DNA of 64,000 nt, from NCBI GenBank assembly GCA_947630025.1, contig CANRFZ010000004.1, forward strand, positions 1-64,000, written 5' to 3'. Shown here piece by piece: positions 55,994 to 64,000 of the stretch; position 1 is the first letter of the stretch, and each line of letters starts with the position of its first letter. This DNA is from an uncultured Lachnospiraceae bacterium. Its GTDB lineage: Bacteria > Bacillota > Clostridia > Lachnospirales > Lachnospiraceae. The notes below the pieces were generated by a model. That model was not told the origin of the DNA. It made no database searches and saw only the letters and a program-made list of their open reading frames with translations. Made by a program: the position numbers and the translations under genes.

Positions 55994-56320
55994 TTAACTG
56001 ATGATATCTCCGGGCAGCTCAGCCGCTACCGAGCTTACCGCCGCCTCCGCCGCCTCGTATGTCTGCGCGATCGCCGTCAGGTCCGCCGGATGCTCTTTCA
56101 GCCTCCTGAACATCTCCTCCACATCCGCTTTCTGCTCGGCGTAGAGGCTTCTCTGCTTATCGCCCGCCTCGCCGATCCAGTAATAGGAAGTCCTGTTGAC
56201 GATGCGCTCCAGCTCGTCGAAGCAGTCCTGCATCTTCTTAATGTTGTCGGAAACGCTCTGCGCCTTGCCGACCAGCACTGTGGAATTTACTTTAATCAGT
56301 ACATCTCCCGCTATTGCCAT
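55994..56320 (-). CDS. WXG100-like protein
   Basis: YYWIGEAGDKQRSLY. Confidence 0.8.
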   Translation of the reverse strand: MAIAGDVLIKVNSTVLVGKAQSVSDNIKKMQDCFDELERIVNRTSYYWIGEAGDKQRSLYAEQKADVEEMFRRLKEHPADLTAIAQTYEAAEAAVSSVAAELPGDIIS

Positions 56321-56337
56321 CTCATCTTCTCCTTATC

Positions 56338-56643
56338 CTATATTTTGATCGCCGATACGATATCGTTGACTTCGCTCTCGCACAGGTCGTACTGCTCTCT
56401 GGCGAATCTCATATTTCCGATCAGCGATTCCACCGTATCGCACATATTCTTGGTATTCTCGTAGTCGATACCAAACTGTCTGGTAAATTCCGCGTTGGCG
56501 GGCCCTTCCCACATCGCGTCCAGCTCCGTCACATCCGTGAACATGGCTTCTAACTGGTCTCTTGCTTTCTGCAGCGCCGTCTGCAGTTCCTCGATATCGG
56601 ACGCCAGCGTCGATGTGTCAACCGTAATCTCTTTAAATTCCAT
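56338..56643 (-). CDS. WXG100-like protein
   Basis: DAMWEGPANAEFTRQF. Confidence 0.85.
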   Translation of the reverse strand: MEFKEITVDTSTLASDIEELQTALQKARDQLEAMFTDVTELDAMWEGPANAEFTRQFGIDYENTKNMCDTVESLIGNMRFAREQYDLCESEVNDIVSAIKI

Positions 56644-56662
56644 CTTTCCTCCTAACTGCGGC

Positions 56663-57013
56663 TCACATACCGCTCAATACATTTGCGACTCCCGTGAAAT
56701 CATTGACGCCCACTTCCTGTCTGCGGTGCACTACAAAGTTCTGCTCGCTGAAGTCGCATATTTTATTTTCGCAGCCGATATAGCTCAGTGCGGATCTGTC
56801 AAGCGCCTGCATCATCTGTTCCAGCACGCTGTGCTGGTAATCCAGACGGTTCTGCTGGTTCCTCAGCCTCGCGACCGGTTCGTCCATCTGCGACAGGCTC
56901 CTCAGTTCTCGGATGACCTGTTCGAGTTCGGACATCTGCCGGGACATTTCGGACACTTGACGTTCCATCCGGCTGCACTCTTGTATTGTCTGGTTTTTTA
57001 CTATACTGAACAT
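56663..57013 (-). CDS. Small helical T7SS-associated protein lacking a WXG motif
   Basis: 116 aa, coiled-coil-like, between WXG100 and yukD-like genes. Confidence 0.6.
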   Translation of the reverse strand: MFSIVKNQTIQECSRMERQVSEMSRQMSELEQVIRELRSLSQMDEPVARLRNQQNRLDYQHSVLEQMMQALDRSALSYIGCENKICDFSEQNFVVHRRQEVGVNDFTGVANVLSGM

Positions 57014-57108
57014 CTCCGCTCCTTCATCGTGATCTCATCATACAACAGATCCGTCCTTTTGTTTTATTTTCCGACAGATGACCTGTCTGTCGGGATGAAC
57101 GGCACATT

Positions 57109-57357
57109 TTATACCAAAAGCAGGCTGCTGCCGTCGCGGATGCCCAGCTCCGCCAGAGACATACCGCGGGGCAGGATGCGCCTCTGCGCCGCCGAGCAGA
57201 GCATCAGTCCGTTGATGTCGCCCTTGATCGTGCAGTGCTCCTTCTGGCCGATCAGCTCCCCGATCTCCTCCACGATGGCGCCCACCTTTTCCTCCTCGTC
57301 CAGCCGGAAATCATATACGTTTCCCACCGCCGGCACATAAATATCCACCAGTATCAT
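57109..57357 (-). CDS. YukD/EsaB-like ubiquitin-fold protein
   Basis: 82 aa; ILVDIYVPAVGNVYDFRLDEEEKVGAIVEEIGELI...LAELGIRDGSSLLLV. Confidence 0.85.
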   Translation of the reverse strand: MILVDIYVPAVGNVYDFRLDEEEKVGAIVEEIGELIGQKEHCTIKGDINGLMLCSAAQRRILPRGMSLAELGIRDGSSLLLV

Positions 57358-57369
57358 GACATCCTCCTC

Positions 57370-58077
57370 CTATATCTCCTTCTGCAGCGTATCGACCACG
57401 ATCCGCCGTGAATACGGATAGATGCGGCTGCCCTCTCTATCCGCCGCCGCGAAATAATCCCGCAGCGTGTCCCGCATCAGCACATATTGCCTGATGCACG
57501 TCCTGTCGCGCAGGCGGTACAGACGCAGACAGTCCGTGATCCCGTCCCACGCGGCGTCCTCCATCCTGACGTCCGCCTCGTCCAGCAGCCGCGCCGCCCG
57601 TGCCGCCTGTTCGGGCAGATCCAGCTCCTCGGCGCTATAGAGGCATTCGTCGCTGAGCAGCTCGTCGATACGGAAGCCCTGCTCCCAGAGTTCCCCGGCC
57701 AGCTCCTCCCTAGGTATCTGCCGTATTCTGTGCATATCGTTGTGTGTGCCGCCCGGCGTCACCATGACCGCGCCGCTGCCCACGTAGATACACTGCTGCG
57801 GCCTGCCCGGATCACGGCTTGTATAGAGAAGCATCTGCTCCGCGCCCGCGATGGCGTCCGTCAGCCGGTCGACGTCGGGCGCCATGACGATGCGCTTTGC
57901 GGCGTCCACGGTGATGAGCCGCTGCTGCTCCAGCGCAAACACGGCGCGGTACACCGTCTCCGTGTCCGGCGCGTCCGCCTGCTCCATCCGGAACCCGTAT
58001 AGCTCCTTGACGCCTTTGAGCGACAAAAGCAGCGCCAGCTCCACGCTTTTCAGATAATATGCTTTATCCTGTCTCAT
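57370..58077 (-). CDS. Uncharacterised T7SS-operon protein, possibly an analogue of a secretion chaperone
   Basis: ATG at 58077 overlaps the regulator stop (ATGA); conserved position between LytTR regulator and yukD; no recognised motif. Confidence 0.6.
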   Translation of the reverse strand: MRQDKAYYLKSVELALLLSLKGVKELYGFRMEQADAPDTETVYRAVFALEQQRLITVDAAKRIVMAPDVDRLTDAIAGAEQMLLYTSRDPGRPQQCIYVGSGAVMVTPGGTHNDMHRIRQIPREELAGELWEQGFRIDELLSDECLYSAEELDLPEQAARAARLLDEADVRMEDAAWDGITDCLRLYRLRDRTCIRQYVLMRDTLRDYFAAADREGSRIYPYSRRIVVDTLQKEI

Positions 58078-58799
58078 GTCCGGCCCATCCCCTTTAACGC
58101 CGCCTTGTAGCTTCTCGACAACGGCACGTCGAAGCCGTCGCTCAGATAGATAATATTCTGGGACAACACGACTTTTCTGATCTTCTTGGTGTTGACGATA
58201 AATCCTCTGTGGCACCTGACGAAGCCGTCCGGGAGCTCCTCCATCAGCCGGTCAATCGTGGAATAAAAGCCGAACGCCTCCCTGCCCGCGCAGACGTAGA
58301 TTTTCTTTTCCCGCGCCTCAAAGAAATAGATCTGGTCATAGGGAATGCTGATCGTGCCGTCTCTGGTCTCCACGACATACAGGCCGCTGCCGGACTCTCT
58401 GCTGCTCTCGGCATAGGCGGCGTACTCGCTGACAAAGTCAAACAGTACGTCGTTTAACTGCTGCTTCGTCCACGGCTTCAACAACAGCGCGCTGACCTGC
58501 AGCTCCGGCCTGATATACGCCATCGGCGAGATGGAGACGTCCGCCACTACCAGCAGACGCGGCTGCGGATAACTCTTTCGCAGCTCCAGCAGCAGTTCCA
58601 GCGAGCCGTCGCCGCACACGTCGTAGATGATCAGATGGATCAGCGGCTTCCCGTCCAGATACGCCCGCAGTTCCTCCCCGGTACGGAGCTGCTTCATCTC
58701 CCAGTAGTCGTCGCTGACACGCGCCACCGCGTCCCGGGCAGCCGCGTCGATCTGGGCGGCTTCCCGCTCTTTTTTTACACAGGACAATACGTAAACCAT
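58074..58799 (-). CDS. LytTR-family DNA-binding regulator with receiver-like N-terminus
   Basis: C-terminal LytTR: IYFFEAREKKIYV, FVRCHRGFIVNTKKIRKV, LPLS-like VPLSRSYKAALK. Confidence 0.85.
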   Translation of the reverse strand: MVYVLSCVKKEREAAQIDAAARDAVARVSDDYWEMKQLRTGEELRAYLDGKPLIHLIIYDVCGDGSLELLLELRKSYPQPRLLVVADVSISPMAYIRPELQVSALLLKPWTKQQLNDVLFDFVSEYAAYAESSRESGSGLYVVETRDGTISIPYDQIYFFEAREKKIYVCAGREAFGFYSTIDRLMEELPDGFVRCHRGFIVNTKKIRKVVLSQNIIYLSDGFDVPLSRSYKAALKGMGRT

Positions 58800-58803
58800 C
58801 GCG

Positions 58804-61800
58804 CTATCCCTTCACAAGCGGCACGGCGATCTTGTGTGCATCATCGTCGTCGTTGGCCGGCAGCATACCGATGCCCGGCTTCAGCGATTTGTTCTGCTCC
58901 GCATACGGCACATAGTCGAAATTAAGAAGCCTCTGCGACGCCACGCTGCCGCCGAAGTGAATGCCTGTCTTATATTTGGTAAAGTACTCGTTGATCTTGG
59001 TGCCCGCCACCTTGGTCACATCCTCCGGGTTGTAGCAGGCGGCCCAGAATACGTTGTGCATACTTCCCTTGTCCAGCAGATTTTCCACGAAGGCACGCAC
59101 ATCTCCCGCGTCGCCCGGGTGCATCACATGAGTCGTGAAGTCCGCGAAGTTGGCGATCAGGATATATTTCGCCGGATACTGCCGCATATCCTGATAGATC
59201 TCGTCGTCCGACATTCCCGCCTTGATATCGCTCTTTTTCTGCACATTCCTCGCCTTGAAATCAGGCAGCAGAGCGGAGAAAAAGGCAAACAGCTTCTTGT
59301 CGTCGTCGATCAGCGTCACGTGCTCCGTTGCGCCATAGACCGCCATCTCGCCCGCGAAGTCGATTACGGCCACCTCGCTCTGCCGCAGCAGCGCCGCCTT
59401 TAACATCAGCTTCAGGAAATTCGTCTTGCCGCTTCGGGATCTGCCGGAGATCAGATAACAGTACGTCCTGCTTAAGTCGATTCCGTAGACCGCCGCATTC
59501 TTCATATTGTAGCCCACCGGGAGGTGCCTGTCGTCCTGCGCCATCCTGACCGTGTCCTCCAGCTGCGCAAATTCCGCCCACACAGGGTTCTCCGGAATCT
59601 CCGGCACCGGTCTGGCCATCCTGCCGTCCCATTTCTCCCGCATCAGGGCGGCCTGCTGCTCTATCTGCTCCATTCGCTTGAAATCGTCCTCCGCCGCAAA
59701 AGCGAGAGACGTCTGAAATTCCAGGAATCTGTCGCCCACCTTCGCCAGACCGCGGCCCTTGATATTGACCTCCGGAAGCGTGTCCACGTGCATGGAGCGC
59801 AGCGCGTCGGCATACTGGAATTTATCGTTCATCTCCAGACAGATCACCGTCCGCAGATTGTCGCCGATGCGCGACGGAATCTCCAGCGCGCCGAAGCCGC
59901 CCGCGGTGATCACCAGAAAGATGCCGTAGTTGACGCCGTCCTTGGAGATCTGCAGGATCATGTCCTCGTAGATGTTGTTGGTCTTGCTCTTAAAATTAGA
60001 ATAATTGTCTATGACAATCACGACGGACGGGAGCACGACGCCGTTCACCCGCACGTACTGGCTATAGTTGCCGCCCTTAAAGAGCTGCTTGCGCTCCTCC
60101 AGAATGACGCCCAGCATCGTAAAGAACTTCGCCAGCTTATCGTCGTCGTTCTCGTACATCACGCCGCCTACATGAGGCATCTTTTCAAACGCGGAGAGCA
60201 TCTTCGCGCTGAAATCGATGGCATAGATATTGATCTCCTGCGGCGTGTATTTATTTACCAGCGCATACACGAAAGTCTGCAGGAACGTACTCTTGCCGCT
60301 GGCCACCGTGCCGATGACCGCATGGTGTCCGTTCTGGGACAGGCTGACCGCCAGCGCGTCCTGCGCCTGATTGAGCGGATCGTCATACTTGCCGATGAGC
60401 ACTTCCACATTCCACTCTGTCCTGCCGGTCTGCCATTTCTGCCCTGCGGCATCCCAAGCGGTCACATCCAGCGCCTCTTTCTGCCGGTAGGCGGGAAGCT
60501 CTTTCAGCTCTGCCAGATACAACATGGACGGCAGCACAGGGAGCCATAGCTGCAGATTGTGGGAGTAGCCGTTCTCCTCGGCCAGCTTTGCCAGATATTC
60601 CACCACCGCATCCAACTGCGTCTTCTGCTTCCGCTCCGGGAGTTTGAGCTTGTTGGCGTCGGCATACTGTATGATCCGCTCCGCCAGCGCCTCCCTGTCT
60701 GCGGGAATCGGCCCGGGCCCGGCTACGCGGACCAGCGCGGTGACCAGATCTTTCATCCGCAGCGCGTTGTATTCACTGTAGGGATAGTCGATATTGCCGT
60801 CTGCAAAGGCCGCAAACACTCTGTCCAGATAGGCGTCCATCAGGTGTCCGTCGCCCGCCAGATCCGCAAACGTGCACCCGCCGTCCGGCTCCGTCCGGGC
60901 CAGCAGCGCCAGCAGTTCGGCGATCCAGTTACGCTTCACCACCGCCATCTGCTTCAGTTTCATCCGGTTGCCGATCAGCGCCGCCTTGCCGCTGACGGAG
61001 AGCATCTGGGCGATATTGGATTTGACGCCGCCGTTCTCCTCGTCGTATTCGGCGCCGCTGAAGCCCGACTGGAACAGTTCGAACAGTTCGTCGTTGCCGA
61101 CCTGCATATAGCAGCGGCCCGCCTGCGTGATGTACGCCGCGTCCGGCCTGTGGAGCATATCGTTACTGTCCTGCCTGTCCTGCACGCGCAGGCACAGACG
61201 GAACTTGGAATTGCTCCAGATATTGTCGTCCACCGTGCCGCTGGGCTTCTGGGTTGCCAGAATCAGATGGACGCCCAGACTCCGGCCCACCTGCGCGACG
61301 CTGATCAGCTCGCGCATAAAGTCCGGCTCCTCGCGCTTGAGTTCCGCAAACTCGTCGATGATAATGAACATATGCGGAATCGGCTCTTTGGCCTCGTTGT
61401 TCTTATACAGTCTCGTATACAGGTTGATGTTATTGACGCCGTGCTCGTTAAAGATGCGCTGACGGCGCTTATTTTCGCTCTTGATTGAAACCATGGCGCG
61501 CTTTACCTGATTGCCGGACAGGTTGGAGATCTGGCCGATCATATGCGGAAGTCCGTCAAACAGGTTGGCCATGCCGCCGCCCTTGTAGTCGATGATAAAG
61601 AATCCCACGTCGTCCGGGCTGAAATTGACCGCCAGCGACAGAATATAAGTCTGCAGCGTCTCACTCTTGCCGGAGCCGGTAGTGCCCGCGATCAGGCCGT
61701 GGGGCCCGTGGTACTTCTCGTGGATGTCCAGATACCAGCTGCTGCCGCCGGCCTTCTGCCCGATCACCGCCTTCATGCTGTCGTAGGTGCGGTTCTTGCG

Positions 61801-63840
61801 CCACTTGTCCAGCACGTTCAGCTCCTCCAGACGGCGCACACCGTACATATCAAAGAAGCTCAGCGACGTCGGGATGTCGCCGCCCGACTGCGTTTCGTGT
61901 ACCTGAATGTTGGCCAGATTCCTCGCCATGGCCTCCAGCTGCGCGTTGGAGATATAGTCGAAGCGGATCTGTTTTCTGGCCTCGATATCCTCCTCGATGT
62001 CGTACATCCCGCGGAAGCCCTCGTCGTTCTGGATGATATAGCCGCACTCGTTGGGCAGGTTCTCGTAACTGTCCGTCAGAAATACCGTGGTGATATCCTG
62101 ATTGGCCCGGTCCGTTATGTATTTGGTGATCAGCTCCCCTTCCAGAATCTCCGGGTCCGACAGAAACAGGACGAACTGCGGCAGTGCAAGCCGTCCTTCC
62201 CGGCTCTCCATGGCGCTTCTGTTCTCCGCCCGGCTGCGCAGCACCGTCGTGATCTCGTACAGTACGTCTCTGGCCTCCACGCGGTTTCTGGCGATGTATC
62301 TGCTCTTTTTGTCCTCCGACCAGACGTGCGGGAACCACTTCATATATTCCCAATCCGCAGAGTCGTCCCGCCCTTCGTCGTAGAGGAACGCCATTTTGAC
62401 GTCCGTGTAGCAGTCCGAGGCGGCAATCTGCGCCACCAGACTGTGCATCACGTCCACCGCGCCTTTTTTCTTGGCGCCGCCCACGATGCCCACCATCCTG
62501 TGTTCCTTCAGGTCGATGCAGAGCGGCACGTCATGCAGCTCCCTGTAGCTCTGTTGTATCATGGCGGGTTTCTCCGCCAGCGAGTCGTTGATCAGCGAAA
62601 ACCGTTCCTTCGGGATATGGATCTGCGTCTGGAACGGCATATTGCCGATTCCTAAGCGATGGCTCAGGAAATCGCCGTGTCCGGCGTTGCGGTTCCACAG
62701 TTCATGGGTTTCGGCGCCGTATCCGGTGCACACTTCCGCCGGCAGATACATGGCGTTCAGGCTGGCGATATTTTTCTCATATTTTTCTTTGATAAGGTTG
62801 GAACATTTGATCAGATATTCTCCGTATGCCTCGAATCTGTGCAGTTCTTCCTCGCGGTTTTTCTTTTTGTCCGCTTTCAGGTTGACCAGCGCCCATGTGG
62901 TGCCGATCAGCGCCGAGGAGACTGCCGTGACCAGTCCGGTATACATAAAGGCGCTGCCCGTGTTACCGCTCATCCGGGTGCTGTAGATCGACAGAATACA
63001 TCCCAAAAGCATCGGGAGCGCCATCGTCATGGACGGCCCGATCAGCATACCGACGGACTTTTTGTTCAGAATCTTGGGCTGGGGCGGCGCCTCGATCTCT
63101 ATCGTCTCGTCCTCGATCTTATAGAGCTGCCGCGGCGACCTGTGGTACATGATCTTTCTGTCAGATCCGGCATCCGGAGCCTCATACGCCGCGCCGCCCG
63201 CGTCGGTATACCCGGAGAGCTTCTGCGGATTCACCGCCACGTCGCCCACTTGGGCGCTGACGGCCAGCGTGTCGTCCAGATAGATCAGGCTCAGCCCGAA
63301 CAGATTGATGCAGTCGCCGAACTGAAGCTGCCTGGAGCCGACGATTCTCCGGGAATTGACGAATACGCCGTTGGAGCTTCTGTCCTCGATGATGCACTGC
63401 GACTCCCGGTGGTGTATCACGGCGTGCACGCCCGAAATCAGATTTCTGTTATTGTAGACGATATCGCACGCCTCGCCCCTGCCGACGGTGATCTCATCCA
63501 CCTGCCGGATGTCGTACTTTTCATAGACTTTGAACGAATTGGCCACTTCGTCCACCATGACGGAGATGTGCTCGTTATCCGGCAGAATGACCGTCAGCAG
63601 GTCGCCGTCCTTCATCGTTGTGCCTGTATACCGCTCGCGGCTGACCGTGTCCTCCAGTATATAATCAGGAGAAAAAAGAAACTGCCAGCAATTCTCAATA
63701 ATCTGCATTTTCAGTTCCACATCCCGATCCAGCGAAAAAATATCGTTGTCCAGAATGATGGAATGCTCCGAATTATTGATTGCCGGCAGCAAAAACTGCT
63801 GAAACGCTTTGGTACTGTGCACCGAAAGAATGATTCCCAT
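58804..63840 (-). CDS. essC: Type VII secretion protein EssC (FHA + FtsK/SpoIIIE ATPase)
   Basis: N-terminal FHA (VGRGEACDIVYNNRNLISGVHAVI); three NTPase domains GTTGSGKSETLQT, GTVASGKSTFLQTF, GRSRSGKTNFLKL; ATG at 63840. Confidence 0.95.
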   Translation of the reverse strand: MGIILSVHSTKAFQQFLLPAINNSEHSIILDNDIFSLDRDVELKMQIIENCWQFLFSPDYILEDTVSRERYTGTTMKDGDLLTVILPDNEHISVMVDEVANSFKVYEKYDIRQVDEITVGRGEACDIVYNNRNLISGVHAVIHHRESQCIIEDRSSNGVFVNSRRIVGSRQLQFGDCINLFGLSLIYLDDTLAVSAQVGDVAVNPQKLSGYTDAGGAAYEAPDAGSDRKIMYHRSPRQLYKIEDETIEIEAPPQPKILNKKSVGMLIGPSMTMALPMLLGCILSIYSTRMSGNTGSAFMYTGLVTAVSSALIGTTWALVNLKADKKKNREEELHRFEAYGEYLIKCSNLIKEKYEKNIASLNAMYLPAEVCTGYGAETHELWNRNAGHGDFLSHRLGIGNMPFQTQIHIPKERFSLINDSLAEKPAMIQQSYRELHDVPLCIDLKEHRMVGIVGGAKKKGAVDVMHSLVAQIAASDCYTDVKMAFLYDEGRDDSADWEYMKWFPHVWSEDKKSRYIARNRVEARDVLYEITTVLRSRAENRSAMESREGRLALPQFVLFLSDPEILEGELITKYITDRANQDITTVFLTDSYENLPNECGYIIQNDEGFRGMYDIEEDIEARKQIRFDYISNAQLEAMARNLANIQVHETQSGGDIPTSLSFFDMYGVRRLEELNVLDKWRKNRTYDSMKAVIGQKAGGSSWYLDIHEKYHGPHGLIAGTTGSGKSETLQTYILSLAVNFSPDDVGFFIIDYKGGGMANLFDGLPHMIGQISNLSGNQVKRAMVSIKSENKRRQRIFNEHGVNNINLYTRLYKNNEAKEPIPHMFIIIDEFAELKREEPDFMRELISVAQVGRSLGVHLILATQKPSGTVDDNIWSNSKFRLCLRVQDRQDSNDMLHRPDAAYITQAGRCYMQVGNDELFELFQSGFSGAEYDEENGGVKSNIAQMLSVSGKAALIGNRMKLKQMAVVKRNWIAELLALLARTEPDGGCTFADLAGDGHLMDAYLDRVFAAFADGNIDYPYSEYNALRMKDLVTALVRVAGPGPIPADREALAERIIQYADANKLKLPERKQKTQLDAVVEYLAKLAEENGYSHNLQLWLPVLPSMLYLAELKELPAYRQKEALDVTAWDAAGQKWQTGRTEWNVEVLIGKYDDPLNQAQDALAVSLSQNGHHAVIGTVASGKSTFLQTFVYALVNKYTPQEINIYAIDFSAKMLSAFEKMPHVGGVMYENDDDKLAKFFTMLGVILEERKQLFKGGNYSQYVRVNGVVLPSVVIVIDNYSNFKSKTNNIYEDMILQISKDGVNYGIFLVITAGGFGALEIPSRIGDNLRTVICLEMNDKFQYADALRSMHVDTLPEVNIKGRGLAKVGDRFLEFQTSLAFAAEDDFKRMEQIEQQAALMREKWDGRMARPVPEIPENPVWAEFAQLEDTVRMAQDDRHLPVGYNMKNAAVYGIDLSRTYCYLISGRSRSGKTNFLKLMLKAALLRQSEVAVIDFAGEMAVYGATEHVTLIDDDKKLFAFFSALLPDFKARNVQKKSDIKAGMSDDEIYQDMRQYPAKYILIANFADFTTHVMHPGDAGDVRAFVENLLDKGSMHNVFWAACYNPEDVTKVAGTKINEYFTKYKTGIHFGGSVASQRLLNFDYVPYAEQNKSLKPGIGMLPANDDDDAHKIAVPLVKG

Positions 63841-63886
63841 ATGATCCCCCTCACTTATTTCTTTTGTATACCGCTCTATCTGCTCC

Positions 63887-64000
63887 TCAGCCTTTGATCG
63901 TGACCTTGTAGGTGACGCTTCCGAGCACGATGACATCCCCCGACAGGAGCCGCACGCCGTTGTGATCGACGATGGCCTGCTCTTTTTTCCTGCGCAGGAT
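63887..64000 (-). CDS. Partial C-terminus of an FHA-like protein (runs off the window)
   Basis: Minus-strand ..ILRRKKEQAIVDHNGVRLLSGDVIVLGSVTYKVTIKG*. Confidence 0.65.
   Translation of the reverse strand: MLRRKKEQAIVDHNGVRLLSGDVIVLGSVTYKVTIKG

Noticed and set aside
57071-57093. CCGACAGA-TGACCTG-TCTGTCGG hairpin as a terminator
   Set aside because: The U tract is on the wrong side for either transcript; on the minus strand it is followed by A residues.
1-64000. tRNA, rRNA, prophage or complete insertion sequence
   Set aside because: No cloverleaf, rRNA sequence, transposase or phage structural gene could be recognised.

Overview
The window looks like a chromosome segment of a Firmicute, probably Lachnospiraceae-like judging from the protein families. 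Nearly all genes lie on the minus strand. From left to right I see: (1) a possible type I toxin remnant, a polysaccharide deacetylase and a secreted or flagellar-type protein with an internal duplication; (2) a sugar-catabolism block (fucose/arabinose isomerase-like enzyme, DUF4867, xylulokinase, divergent LacI regulator) that contains two paralogous large membrane proteins, one broken by a G9 tract; (3) a GGDEF/EAL protein, carbamate kinase, LspA, an S8 protease, ClpX, HtrA and GlmS; (4) a cell-surface polysaccharide cluster (five GT2 enzymes, LCP protein, initiating sugar transferase, phosphosugar mutase, WbdD-like methyltransferase-kinase, Wzt/Wzm ABC exporter, RmlC, GH25 lysozyme, RmlA); (5) a type VIIb secretion (T7SSb) locus filling most of 45.2-64 kb (EssC, LytTR regulator, YukD, five WXG100 proteins, two polymorphic effector + DUF4176 cassettes, vWA-FHA protein, PP2C phosphatase, two TPR-LRR membrane proteins and a PD-(D/E)XK-like gene). 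The least-explained DNA signal is a recurrent 14-bp inverted repeat, TGACA-N4-TGTCA: eight exact copies between 0.5 and 43.2 kb, mostly inside unrelated genes. Non-coding structure also stands out: a MITE/REP-like element at 41.08-41.30 kb, a hairpin array before a TPR-LRR gene, and 86-90 bp tandem repeats before the PP2C gene. All calls were made by eye from the sequence and the supplied translations; no database search was run.
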